64,000 bases of DNA from Iris pallida (GCA_029216955.1 JANAVB010029819.1:39272485-39336484); one strand, 5' to 3'; shown: positions 10,482 to 21,339, numbered from the stretch's first letter. The notes: a model not told the origin generated them from the sequence alone. Numbers and translations are program-made.

Positions 10482-13400
10482 CAAAATCAATCTAATGATC
10501 GAGGACGGGGGTCGTGGAGGCCGATGTGGTAGTAGAGGAGGATATACTGGTAGAAGGGGAGGACACAAAGCAAATCTGGCGGAGGAAGGGGCGAGAATCA
10601 ACTGGCTGAAATAACCCCGCTTGAGCAGGAGTTCCTTGAGAAGTTGTGTGGCACAAAGTTGGGTTCGGCTGACAGTCCTGGGGCGTCTTCTACCTCGGGG
10701 GATCATATCACTTGCTTTGTCCAAACCAGCACCGGTAATCCTGTACGTGCTCTTGCATATGTCCATCAGCCAGGATGGATTATGGACTCTGGGGCATCTC
10801 GCCATGTCACGGGATCCCGTAGTGCGTTTCAGGACTATACTCACCTACCATTGCCGGAGAGTATTCAGACCGCTGATGGTACATCCAGCCCTGTAATTGG
10901 TAAAGGCACTGTCGCATGCACCCCTTCCATCACTCTAACCAATGTCTTACATGCTCCATCTTTTTCTGTCAATCTTCTATCAATTAGTGCCATTATACTT
11001 GATCTTAACTGTACTGTTTCCTTTGACAACTTGATCTTAATTGTACTGTTTCCTTTGACATTCCTACGGTGACTTTTCAGGAGAAGGGGACAGGACGACG
11101 ACTTGGGACTGGCACATGGCATAAGGGGCTGTGGTATTTAGACATGACTGGACTGGACACCGCATTGGCATCCTTGGTAGCAGACGCACAACCAGAAGCT
11201 TCCTGTCGCAGTGTTGAAGCCGACTTGCTACTCCACCACCAGCGTGTTGGTCATTCCTCTTTTAAAGTTATTAGTCGAATGTATCCGTCCTTATATCAAA
11301 GGGCTAATAAAGAGAAGTTATTTTGTAATGCTTGTGAGTTGGGAAAACATACCAGAAGCTCGTATGTGAGCTCGGAGAATAGGAGTTCAGCTGCTTTTGA
11401 CATGATACATTCGGACGTATGGGGCCCTTGTCCTACAACCGGAATTAACGATTTTCGATGGTTCGTCACCTTTATTGACTGTTATACCCGCGTGACATGG
11501 GTCTACCTTATGAAGAATAAAAGTGACGTCCTTGAGGCCTTTCGGGACTTCCATCGCCGGGTGGAAACACAATATGGTGCTAAAATTAAGTGTTTTCAGT
11601 CTGACAATGGGACGGAGTATACTAATAAGAGGGTTGCTGAGTATTTTTCCACTCATGGAATACTACATCAAACTTCATGTGCTTATACTCCGGCACAAAA
11701 TGGTGTGGCTGAACGAAAGAACAGACACCTGCTGGAAATCGCACGGACGATGATGCTGGCTATGAATGTCCTGAAACACTTATGGGGGCAGGCTATATTG
11801 ACGGTCTCTTACCTCATCAACAGAATGCCATCTCAAGTATTGGACTGGAAGACACCGTTGGAGATGCTTACTGGGGCAACTACATACACTATTCCACCGA
11901 AAGTTTTTGGATGTGTGTGCTTTGTCCAAGATAATAGGCCAGGCGTTGGCAAACAGGATCCTAGAGCAGTTAAATGTGTCTTTGTCGGTTACACGGCGAC
12001 TCAGAAGGGATATGCCTGTTGGATTCCAGTCGAGCGGAAGATGTTTGTAAGCATGGACGTTACATTCAGAGAACTCGAACCATACTATGGTTCGGATGAA
12101 GGCTCAGCATTTGGTGACACACCTAACACAGATGGTGTTAGATGTGAGGGGGAGATAATAAGCCCAAATGTGGTCGTCTGATCGGTTCCGTATCCGGTTG
12201 TAGAAAACTGGACGAAAGGGGAAGAGCACAGTGACTCAGATACAGAGAATGAAGAAGAAGATACATATGTTACACAGGGGAGCAGCAGACAAGGGAAAAG
12301 GAGCTCCAAGTCTACAGAAGGAGACAACAGAAGTCCAGTACTGTGCCTATGCCGTGCCCTGTGCCTACTGTACCAAGTCCCTCGTCTACTCTTGCTCCAA
12401 CTCTTGAAGATGTTGCCCCCGTACTGAATCACTCGGATTCTGATGCGGATCTCTCCGACTCAGATGGTATGATCTCTCCACCACCTATTGCTCCCTTAAG
12501 GAGATCTTCTCGCATCAATGCGGGTAAGGCTCCTGCTCGTTTTGATGATTACGAACATGACATTGCCAACTTCTTGTCTTATTCTAATATTTCTTCGAAT
12601 TATCGAGCCTTCATTGCATCGTTAGACTCTACTTCGTTGCCCAAGTGTTGGCAGGAAGCAAAGAAAGATCCAAGGTGGAATGTTGCAATGATGGAAGAAC
12701 TTGGGGCACTGGAAAAAAATAAGACATGGGAGCTGGTTCCATTACCCAAAGGGAAGAAAGCTGTGGGATGCAAATGGGTGTACATAGTGAAAGAGACGCC
12801 AGAAGGAAAAGTAGAGCGGTACAAGGCGAGGTTGGTTGCAAAAGGATTCACGCAGTCATATGGCATAGACTATGATGAGATGTTTGGCCCAGTAGCAAAA
12901 ATGAGCACCGTGAGAACTCTGGTCTCCATTGCAGCGAACTATGGGTGGAAGCTATACCAGCTGAATGTGAAGAATGCCTTTCTTCATGGAGACCTGCAAG
13001 AAGAAGTATACATGGAGCTCCCGCCAGGGTGCTACGCAACGGAATCAGACGGAAGGACGTCGCAAGGAAAGGTGTGTAAACTGAAGAAGTCGCTATACGG
13101 GCTCAAGCAATCTCTTCGAGCCTGGTTTGACAGATTCAGAAAGGCTGTTACAGGCATGGGATATCGTCAAACAAATGCAGATCATACGGTCTTCCTCCAG
13201 CATGCAAGAGGCCACATCACTATACTTGCTGTATATGTGGATGATATAGTGATCACAGGTGATGATGAAGTCGAGATCACTAAGCTGAAGTCAAAGCTCA
13301 CGAAGGAGTTTGAGGTGAAGGATTTAGGAGCGATGAGGTACTTTCTAGGTATCGAAGTGTGTGAAAGCGAACAGGAAATTGTTCTATCACAAAGAAAATA

Positions 13401-14187
13401 CGCACTAGATCTGCTGAAGGAGACAGGGATGCTGGGATGTAAAGCAGTCGTCACTCCAATTGACCAGAAGTGTAAGTTTGGAGCAGAAACAGAAGAGCAT
13501 GTTGATCGTGAAAGATATCAAAGACTTGTAGGGAGATTGATTTATCTGGGACACACTCGTCCTGATATCTCATTTACGGTGAGTGTAGTGAGTCGTTACA
13601 TGCATGATCCAAGAAAGGGTCATATGGAAGCAGTATTTCAGATCTTGAGATATCTGAAAGGAACGCCGGGAAAGGGGCTATGGTTCAAGAGAAATGGACG
13701 CATAGAAGTTGAGGGATATTGTGATGCAGACTGGGCGAGCTGCATAGACGACAGAAAGTCTACCACGGGATACTGTGTTTTTGTAGGAGGAAATCTGGTC
13801 TCATAGAGAAGCAAAAAACAGTCAGTGGTAGCACGGTCGACAGGTGAAGCAGAATACAGAGCAATGGCTCTGGGAGTGTCAGAGTTGCTGTGGGTGAAAG
13901 CGTTGCTGACAGAGTTGAAGATGGACAAGGGAGCACCATTACGTCTTCTGAGCAATAGTCAAGCTGCAATAAGTATAGCTAACAATCCAGTTCAGCACGA
14001 CAGAACGAAGCACATCGAGATTGATCGATTCTTCATCAAGGAGAAGCTAGAACAAGGGATACTGATGATTGACCATATCCGCTCAAAAGAACAAGTTGCA
14101 GACTGTCTGACTAAGGGTCTTAGTTCATTAAGTCTGACGAAGCTATGTAACAAGATGGGGATGATCAATATCTATCGCCCATCTTGA
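10482..14187 (+). pseudogene. Copia-1 gag end and pol: protease, integrase, RT, RNase H, broken
   Basis: Resumes Copia-1 after Gypsy-1. A Gly/Arg-rich Gag tail (about 10495-10580) is followed by protease with DSGASRH (about 10790). The integrase finger HQRVGH...C..C lies at about 11240-11345, and the integrase core (HSDVWGP, QSDNGTEY, NGVAERKNR) at about 11405-11720. RT starts near 12700, with AVYVDDIVITG at about 13230-13260. RNase H covers about 13715-14115 (YCDADWA, ADCLTKGLS). Lesions: a frameshift from a 32-bp tandem duplication at 10999-11060, TGA at 12179, another frameshift near 12330, and TAG at 13804 where TGG (Trp) is expected. The product would be a copia polyprotein; here it is dead. 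It ends at TGA 14185, next to the polypurine tract. Confidence 0.93.
10999..11060 (+). repeat. 32-bp tandem duplication that shifts the Copia-1 frame
   Basis: The block starting TTGATCTTAA at 10999 is repeated at 11031 with one mismatch (AACTG versus AATTG). The period of 32 is not a multiple of three and matches the observed frame change between the protease part and the integrase part of pol. Confidence 0.9.
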
Positions 14188-14194
14188 GGGGGAG
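14186..14194 (+). other. Copia-1 polypurine tract
   Basis: GAGGGGGAG overlapping the pol stop codon and directly preceding TGTTGAGAAT, the LTR start. This is typical plus-strand primer architecture for copia elements. Confidence 0.85.
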
Positions 14195-14353
14195 TGTTGA
14201 GAATCAATAAGGGACTTTTAGTCCCACATCGGAATATCGAGTATGTAGAGGAGCTAGACTCCATATAAGTAGTGAAGTAGTCCATCAATAAAATTATCCA
14301 ACCATTATTTTCTACATATATCTTGACCAAGCTCTTTGGTCTCAATTGTTACA
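14195..14353 (+). repeat. Copia-1 3' LTR (about 159 bp)
   Basis: Starts TGTTGAGAAT after the polypurine tract and probably ends TTGTTACA. It contains AGTCCCACATCGG, a motif common in plant LTRs. The 3' boundary rests only on the CA end because the partner LTR is outside the window. Confidence 0.75.
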
Positions 14354-15170
14354 AATTTACAATCCAACTTTTGGAAAGGTTTGCATCAAAATAATAAACG
14401 AGTCGATCCATCCAAACCGAACAGATTGATTCTTCCTAGACAGTATAGGAGACATGAGATATTAAGACATCTGCTGAACATATGGGTCACAAAAATTTGT
14501 CAATACCTAAAATTATACCCCTATAATTTACATAATATGAGCATTACGAGATTTTGCCATCAGGTATCTAGACTGTCCATCGCTTGTGGCTCATGTGGAA
14601 AGCAGCATGGACATCATGCGAGACCGGCAGGATTCGAGTTTCCTATCCGTAAGGAGGTGTATGTGTGTGTGAGTTGTAATAAAAATATGGCATTGATCTA
14701 GACTAATCACACAAAGTTGGACTGACTTTCCAAAATCTTATTTGAAAATAAGATAAACTAGAAAATCTATATGAAAAAAAAAAATTAAAAGGTTATGTCC
14801 GGTTTACGAAATTAAGGAATCAGGAAGTTAAAATGATTTTCTCTTTGTTGGGTAGGAACAAACTTATAAACTATTTTCTTGATATAAGAGTAAATAAGAG
14901 GAAGATGATTACTCTCAGAATCTATGGAATTGGTTTTTTTTTCCATATTCCATCCATTATTTTATGATATTTTTTTTTAAAATACATGTATATTATTGGA
15001 ACATTGATTTTCCTTTTACCAACCATTGAACTTTCGTACAAGTCTTACAAAAATTATCAAACTGATTAGTAAAAAAAATAGAACTGGATAATAGGATAGA
15101 GTACAGCCTGGAAGAAGAAGATATTGTCCTCGGAATAATATAGTTGCATGTCCTAACATGCACAGACTCT
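14354..15170. other. AT-rich sequence with no recognised feature
   Basis: Flank of Copia-1. The longest open frame (about 120 codons from 14336) starts inside the LTR and resembles nothing I know. Poly-A/T runs are present. I see no gene, LTR or inverted repeat here. Confidence 0.5.
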
Positions 15171-15894
15171 TTGTTTTGCTATTACGAGATATAACCATTG
15201 TCCTCTATTATAGGTTTGCATGCTCGATCTAATTAATAAAAAAAAGAACTTACTTGGGTTTATGGATAATTAGGCTCGAACATATGTTTTTGCCCATTCA
15301 AGGTGGCACTCTAGATCTACCCCTAAGTTTGAGAGAGTGATCAGTAAAGTCTTCAAGGAATGTTTTGATCTGATTTGAAAGTTGTAATTGCACTTTTACC
15401 TCTAGTCTACGAGATCAAACACTTTGAACCAATCTCTACATTTAATCACCGAAATATTATTGATTGATCCTTATAGCATGTCGATTTTAGATAAAATTCA
15501 TCATTCTCAGTCTCCTGTCACGATTGAAACAAAGAGGTTGAATGTCAAAACGAAAGCAAAAAATTTTACTGACTTGTCTGAACCTTTTGTCTGGCCGCCT
15601 CACCGCTTTGTATGCGACCTAACTGTCACCTTTTCTTTCTCTCATTGAATGATCACATCCAAACTAGAAAACAAAAGAGAAGTATGATAAAATATGTTAC
15701 TCTTCCATTTTTGTATTACGTAGCTCTTGTAACACACCAACTAGCAGGAACAAACAATAAAAAACAAGTGGGGTCAGCCGACTCCACTGGGATAAAAATA
15801 ATTTTTTTTGATACTCACATGGTGAATCCTGGACCTCACGAAAAAAGGCCATCTATATCTGATTCGTCTCCTCCAAAGATCTTACTCCGATTTT

Positions 15895-15896
<2 letters not shown>
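15171..15896. repeat. Unknown 0.72-kb dispersed repeat, copy 1
   Basis: Starts TTGTTTTGCTATTACGAG and ends near CTCCGATTTTTG. It matches 17831-18551 over its length with scattered substitutions and small indels. No terminal inverted repeat, target duplication, coding motif or LTR ends are visible, so the family is unknown. Copy 1 is followed by TG/TA repeats and copy 2 by an LTR-like sequence. Confidence 0.85.
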
Positions 15897-15904
<8 letters not shown>

Positions 15905-15961
<57 letters not shown>

Positions 15962-15977
15962 TATATATATATATATA
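15905..15977. repeat. (TA)n microsatellite
   Basis: Uninterrupted TA repeats to about 15954, then an imperfect TA stretch to 15977, preceded by a short TG run. Confidence 0.97.
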
Positions 15978-16828
15978 CAGAAGTATGTTAGAAGCGGATG
16001 TTTCTGGGCAATGAGGGGGGACTCTAATGATTCGGTCACTTTTAAAAGTTTATTGGTACAAAGGCCGTACATAAAGAAGTTCATAGCTCGAACTACCCTT
16101 GGGTTGATCACAGTAGCATGTTGGAGCTGGGCGGCAACAACCTGGTGGCTCGGGTGAGGAGTGGTATCCCAGTAAGTGTTATAATGCAGCAAGGGGAGTG
16201 GAGGCCAGAGACGCATGGGGTTACACGCCACTTTAGTGAGCTAATCAAGCAAGTTCGGATTGACATCGAGTGTAAGGAGGATCACTGGCGGTGGGATGGC
16301 TCTCCAAGCGGACGGTTTGAACATCATAAAGTCTATGAGGATAAACGAGAGAAGTCCCCGAACATCCTTCAGTATGAGTTTATTTGGATTAAAAGGGTTA
16401 CACCCAAGTTCCAAAACAACATGTATAAACTGCTAAGTGGCCGACTTACCACTGTTGATAGGCTTCGTCGGTTCGGAGTTACAATTCCAAGCACCGCTTG
16501 TGTATTATGTATGCAGGAAGATGAGAGTGCTGCTCATCTGTTCATGCAATGCACAGTTACATGGTATGTGTGGAAATTCCAGCAAGCCAAACTGGGCATG
16601 ACTAATGGTGATACTCGAGATATCATGGAAGTTATTGAAGCAATCAAGAATATGAGAAGTCGTTCGGCTACGTGGATGAAAGAAGCTAGGATCAGGCTGA
16701 TTGTCACAGTATGGCATATCTGGAAGGCTCGCAATTGCAGAATTTTTGAAGAAAAAACCATAAGTAGTATTGGCATTAGTCGAAACATTGAAGCTAATGT
16801 GCAGTTTTTGATGCACGGGCATTTGTAA
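15978..16828 (+). pseudogene. 5'-truncated LINE: C-terminal part of non-LTR reverse transcriptase ORF2
   Basis: The open frame from about 16118 to 16828 encodes the zinc-binding region typical of the C-terminus of plant L1-type RT proteins (zf-RVT). Visible are W-I-K-R-V-TPKFQNNMYKLL, the cysteine/histidine cluster ACVLCMQEDESAAHLFMQC, and the late motif VWHIWKARNCRIF. The catalytic RT core and the endonuclease are absent, as expected for 5' truncation during target-primed insertion. The sequence then runs through TTTTTTTATCATCAATAGAATTACC into a (TA)n tail rather than poly-A. The LINE start near 15978 is approximate. Confidence 0.8.
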
Positions 16829-16871
16829 AGTTTTTGTACCTTTTTTTATCATCAATAGAATTACCTTTTTC

Positions 16872-16874
<3 letters not shown>

Positions 16875-16915
<41 letters not shown>
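16875..16915. repeat. (TA)n tract between two LINE 3' ends
   Basis: Preceded by TTTTTCCAAATAT from the plus-strand LINE and followed by AAAGGTAATT, the reverse complement of the AATTACCTTT seen at the plus LINE 3' end. It could be the tail of one or both elements. Confidence 0.9.
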
Positions 16916-16918
<3 letters not shown>

Positions 16919-17221
16919 GTAATTATATTAAATCAAATAATCAACATTTACAAACGTGATACCAATATCACCCCTCAAGAATTAGTCCCCACAGACCCCA
17001 TCCCCTTGACAATTTTGACATAAATCATATTCAATATTGTGAAGAATGCAAATATCATTTTTAATTATCCCATCGAAAATTCGAGAATTTTTTTCCTTCC
17101 AAATATGCCAAACTTTCTATGCTAGTCTGGTACAGGATTCCCGAAATCATACCCTGTGCACATTCTCCTTTTATCGTGGAACACCTAAATTGCTTCAGCA
17201 AGGTCCACCGTACCTCCCCTG
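16916..17221 (-). pseudogene. LINE ORF2 3' end, opposite orientation
   Basis: On the minus strand, 17069-17113 encodes VWHIWKEKNSRIFDG, the same terminal motif as the plus-strand LINE next door (VWHIWKARNCRIF). An in-frame stop lies just upstream of that motif. The fragment is cut at about 17221, where an LTR terminus begins. The 3' untranslated part runs to the shared (TA)n. The two LINEs are related but clearly diverged, so they are separate insertions or an old inverted duplication. Confidence 0.65.
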
Positions 17222-17830
17222 TGTCACGCCCTACTTTCGCAGAACCGATCATCCTCGCTAAGGTGTGATGCAACAAGAGCCTAGGTTACGCTCACGCAAG
17301 ACGGATTCCATAACGGTCGATTATAGCAGCTTGCAACGGGGTCGTCGCACAAAAGTCCCAAGCAGAGAAGTTGAATAACAACAAGACATGTACAAAATAA
17401 TACACTTTATTAATATTGAAACAGGATTACAAGGGCGCGAAAAGCCAAGATTACAAGTCGCTCAAGCTCACTTTCTCTCTGATTACAATCACTCAGAATA
17501 CAAATCCCTCTGCCCTGTCTCTCATCTTTCAACACAATTTAACGAGCCAGTGGATGCTTTAGAAAGTAATGTCCATACATTATATCCCTTATAGGTGAAG
17601 TCTTTTACGCGGCCACATGTCTCAAAATGCCAAGGAACTCCATGCCACAGCGCGTCCAAGCGATCTCCGCCTCGACGAGCAAATACATGTAACCTGCGTA
17701 TGAAAACTGTTGGGTGGTCAGTACACAACCGTACTGATGGTATAAGCTCCTCGCCTACCCATACAAAACCAACACGTTCATTTAATGTTTGCATCTATTC
17801 CTTTGATTGTCTTTCTAATCTTTTCTTTGA
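17222..17830 (-). repeat. Gypsy-type LTR fragment, minus orientation
   Basis: Begins TGTCACGCCC on the plus strand; read from the minus strand this is GGGCGTGACA, the same type of terminus as the other gypsy LTRs in the window. No partner, polypurine tract or target duplication was found, and the inner boundary is unknown. The stretch holds no convincing coding sequence. Confidence 0.4.
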
Positions 17831-18551
17831 TTGTTTTGCTATTACGAGATATAACTGTTGTCCTCTATTATAGGTTTGCATACCCGATCTAGATTAGTAA
17901 AAAAAACTTACATTGGGTTTACGGATAGTTAGGCTTGAACGCATGTTTTTGCCCATTCAAGGTGGCACTCTACCGCTAAGTTTCAAAGAGTGATCAGAAA
18001 AGTCTTCAAGGAATGGTTGAATCTGATTTGAAAGTTGTCATTGTACTTTTACCCCTAGTCTACGAGATCGAACACTTTGAACGATGTCTGCCTTTTAATC
18101 ATCGGAATATCATTGATTGATCCTTATGGCAAGTCGATTTTAGACAAAAATTCATCATTCTCAGTCTCTTGTAAAGGTTGAAACAAAGAGGTTGAATGCC
18201 AAAACGAAAGCAAGAATTTTACTGACTTGTCTGAATCATTTGTCTAGCCACCTCACCGCTTTGTAGGCGACCTAACTGTCACCTTTGCTTTCTCGTATTG
18301 AATTATCACATCCAAACTAGAAAACGAAAGAGAAGTATGATAAAATATGTTATTCTTCCATTTTTGTATTATGTAGCTCTTGTAACACACCGACTAGAAG
18401 GAACAAACACAATAAAGAACATGTGGGGTCAACTGACCCTACTGGAATAAAAATAATTTTTTTGATACTCACATGGTGATCCTCGTCCTCACGAAAAAAG
18501 ACCATCTATTTCTGATTCGTCTCCTCCAAGGCTCCTACTCCAATATTTTTG
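17831..18551. repeat. Unknown 0.72-kb dispersed repeat, copy 2
   Basis: Direct-orientation partner of 15171-15896, starting at the same TTGTTTTGCTATTACGAG and ending near CTCCAATATTTTTG. The 2.66 kb offset between copies contains the LINE pair and an LTR fragment, so this is not a simple tandem array. Confidence 0.85.
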
Positions 18552-18552
18552 T

Positions 18553-19819
18553 TGTTAGGGTTATATACTAAAAGCATCACTTTTATAATAACCTTATTTC
18601 TTTAAATTTTGAATGAGAATAATGTGGGCAAATGTTTGCATATTGTATTTGTTGCAAGTGTTAATGCAAATGTCTGATATTCTATATTGTAGATAATATG
18701 GTGTGTGGTATCACACAGAAGATCTTATTATCAATTCCCTATGGAGTATATAAATAGTTCACAACCTAAATGGACTTGGACAATCTATTGGAAAGGTTGT
18801 AGTATAATCTGGTATTAGTCTATCTTGACTATAAGTTTACACTAGTACACTTTGTGTGTATTGAATAGGACCACTTGAGGTTGTTCTTTTTTTACTGACT
18901 ACATAAGTGAACAAACACCTCTGTTATTATGGATGCTTGTGCTCTTAATCCGGATATAATAACAGATATGTATATGCAGTGTGTATTACTTTGACTCATG
19001 AAAGAGTGAGATTCATTATGGGTCAACAACCTCTATGAATTGGGTAATAACATTGTATGTATGATGGATTGTTGATTATAAATGGAATCCATGTCCCGAT
19101 ACATCGGGTTGATGATATCCCCTTAAGGAGCTCATAAGGATTGTCATGTAAACCCTGCAGGTGGATTATATTCGACATGATAAATAAAGTTGAACGGTAC
19201 TACTTAAGGATAAAAGACGTCGAATCAATATAGTTGTCAGTAACTTAATTTGATCGACGGACATTCGATATCTTAATATAGGGAGCCAAACGAGCATATA
19301 ATAAAAGGAGCCTACAAACAAAATTTGGGATTAGGAAGGTAGTGCAACAATAGCTCATAAGTGGACCGAGCTATTGTTAATGGGCCTGGATTTTGTGTTC
19401 GGACTTAACACGGGATATCCAGATCCGTTAGGAGACCTAACCCTAATTTCTCCTCATGGTCCCTGCCGTAGCCTATATATATCCTCTATTCCCTGGCCGC
19501 CAAATTATCTATCAGAAATCTGAAGCTTTTTCTAAATTCGTGATTCACGTAAGGAGAGAAAGAGAGGGCTGCCAAGGAGAAGAAAAGGTTGGGAGATCGT
19601 CGTCCATACGACGTCTAACTCAAGGATGGAATACGTACAGAAGATCATGGGGTCGTCCGCTCGAGATTGCTATGAACTACTTGTCTTCTTCCCACCGCAG
19701 GTATAAGTCATGAACCCTAGTTTTCGCCTATGAAGGGTTAGAACACGTATTAAATATGTTTAATTTTCTATCGATCAATATGCACACCGCAGTAAGGGTC
19801 CTGGGAATCCCCAGTTCCA
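18553..19819 (+). repeat. Putative solo LTR, copia-like
   Basis: Starts TGTTAGGGTTATATAC and shows an LTR-like order: an upstream non-coding part, a TATA-like run in CCTATATATATCC near 19473, then a 3' part with CCGCAGGTATAAGTCATGAACCCTAG. The end is placed near CCCCAGTTCCA at 19819. No convincing 5-bp duplication, primer site or polypurine tract was found. A solo LTR is the best fit, but the boundaries and superfamily are uncertain. Confidence 0.42.
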
Positions 19820-19848
19820 TTATTTGTAAGGCTGTAAAATTATATATA

Positions 19849-20054
19849 GAGGAAGGATCCACATCCCCGATTTTTTGTATCTCCAAACATCCCCATTTAA
19901 CAACTGTTGGATCTTATTTAGGTCATCTAATTTTAACCATTGATTTAAATGGTTCAAATCAATGGTTAAGATTAGATGACTTAAATAAGATCCAACGGTT
20001 GTTAATATGGGGGTACTTGGGGATGCAAAAAGTAACGGGATGCAGATCCCTCCT

Positions 20055-20055
<1 letters not shown>
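19849..20055. mobile_element. Hairpin MITE, Mutator-like (GRGGARGGAT type)
   Basis: 207 bp that folds back on itself almost completely: two arms of about 103 bp meeting near 19951. Ends are GAGGAAGGATCCACATCCC and, reverse-complemented, GAGGAGGGATCTGCATCCC. It is flanked on both sides by TTATATATA (19840-19848 and 20056-20064), a possible 9-bp duplication, although the right side merges into (TA)n. No coding capacity. The terminal motif resembles the MITE at 46614-46855. Confidence 0.75.

Positions 20056-20056
<1 letters not shown>

Positions 20057-20118
<62 letters not shown>
20057..20118. repeat. (TA)n microsatellite
   Basis: TA repeats immediately downstream of the hairpin MITE. Confidence 0.95.
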
Positions 20119-20120
<2 letters not shown>

Positions 20121-20146
20121 CATTTCCAATATATATATTGGAAATG
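20121..20146. repeat. Perfect 26-bp palindrome
   Basis: CATTTCCAATATA followed by its exact reverse complement. It sits at the edge of a (TA)n tract. Confidence 0.9.
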
Positions 20147-20227
20147 GTAATTAGTTTTTGGAATCGCTCCCACTGGGATTCAAACTGATCCGCCCATAAG
20201 GGCCACATGCCTCCACACTGACCACTT

Positions 20228-20229
<2 letters not shown>

Positions 20230-20274
<45 letters not shown>
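20230..20274. repeat. (CA)n microsatellite
   Basis: About 22 uninterrupted CA units between TTGGA and GGGGTACC. Confidence 0.97.
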
Positions 20275-20277
<3 letters not shown>

Positions 20278-20457
20278 GGTACCACTTAATTCTCTGTAGA
20301 GGGATTAAGTGGGTGATGGTAGGTGTAGTACATGTGCGGTCTATAGGAGGCGAGAGCGGCACGACTGTAGTTGCATGAGGCCTTCAGATGGGGGTGGTGC
20401 CTTCGGGCTAGGGATTGTACATAGGCCTTAGGGTTGGAATTGGTTGTAAGGGACCTG

Positions 20458-20463
<6 letters not shown>

Positions 20464-20546
<83 letters not shown>
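20464..20546. repeat. (TA)n - poly(T) - (TA)n compound repeat
   Basis: TA repeats, then about 19 consecutive T, then TA repeats again; leads directly into the first copy of a 117-bp duplication. Confidence 0.95.
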
Positions 20547-20552
<6 letters not shown>

Positions 20553-20660
20553 ATTTTTGGGTTCCTTTGCATTTGATGTGACCCCCTCTCTTAAATTGTT
20601 GTATCCGCCCCTGCCAACTAGATTTCAAAAAAATAGATCCAACCTAGATCAATCACAAGC

Positions 20661-20719
<59 letters not shown>

Positions 20720-20831
20720 ATTTTGGGTTCCTTTGTATTTGATGTGACCCCCTCTCTTAAATTGTTGTATCCGCCCCTGCCAACTAGATTTCAAAAAAAT
20801 AGATCCAACCTAGATCAATCACAAGCATTAT
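20547..20831. repeat. 117-bp local duplication separated by (TA)n
   Basis: The block AATTTTATTTTTGGGTTCC ... CAATCACAAGCATTA at 20547-20663 is repeated at 20714-20831 with about two differences (one T deletion, GCATTT versus GTATTT). The copies are separated by (TA)n at 20662-20713, which resembles the (TA)n before copy 1, so the unit probably duplicated together with a TA tract. Confidence 0.93.
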
Positions 20832-21339
20832 TTTGCTACTATACCAATGCTTGATCATTTCTTTTCTTATATTTCAATCTCTGGTAAGAAAACTAAAGTC
20901 TTTCACGGCAAGCTAAGCCAAGTTGTCATGGTCATATTTCACAATACAGTATTTGGATAAAATACATTCTTTGAATTAGTTATTATTATTATTATTATTT
21001 TATTTTCCGTAAACCACATTAGTTCCTAACATTTTCGTTATTACGCTCTAAAAAAAGAAAAAAGATTTATTATAAGTATTTTATATTTTGATTTTATAAA
21101 TAAAGTCCTTATAGGTACTTATTTAAAACTTGCTAAAATAATTTGCAAATATGTCCTTAGACAATTTTTGCTATTTCATATTTTATTTGGACACATATGC
21201 ATCCATGTGTTATTTAATTACATAAAGGAAGGATAGGTGTCCTCTTGCATGAGGAGGAGAGGGTAATTTTAACTTTTTATTCATTGATGGTAATGATAAT
21301 CATAATAATTTTATTTAAAATATATTTTTTTTACATACA
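20832..21339. other. AT-rich sequence with no recognised feature
   Basis: Mostly A/T runs and short open frames. It may contain the missing 5' end of the LTR that ends at 25451, but I could not place a TG start with a matching target duplication. Confidence 0.4.

Larger units (their letters stand above)
1..14353 (+). mobile_element. Copia-1: Ty1/copia LTR retrotransposon, 5' end outside window, split by Gypsy-1
   Basis: Plus-strand Ty1/copia element recognised from gag zinc knuckle, protease, integrase, reverse transcriptase and RNase H in the copia order (integrase before RT). It enters from the left edge in gag, is interrupted at 106-10481 by Gypsy-1, resumes at 10482 and ends with a polypurine tract and a short 3' LTR. 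The codon reading across the Gypsy-1 insertion (one CAAAA copy removed) stays in frame, so the insertion hit an existing gag. The 5' LTR and primer site are not in the window. The body carries several inactivating lesions. The LTR of about 160 bp is short, as in some small-LTR copia lineages; I do not assign a lineage. Confidence 0.9.

Noticed and set aside
17046..17276. Plus- and minus-strand frames of about 71 codons near 17046-17276 as possible small genes.
   Set aside because: The informative reading is the minus-strand LINE motif in another frame; these frames cross the LINE/LTR border.
18544..19827. Possible TATTT or TTTGT target duplication around the putative copia LTR at 18553-19819.
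   Set aside because: The words do not sit exactly at TG and CA ends and are common in A/T-rich flanks.
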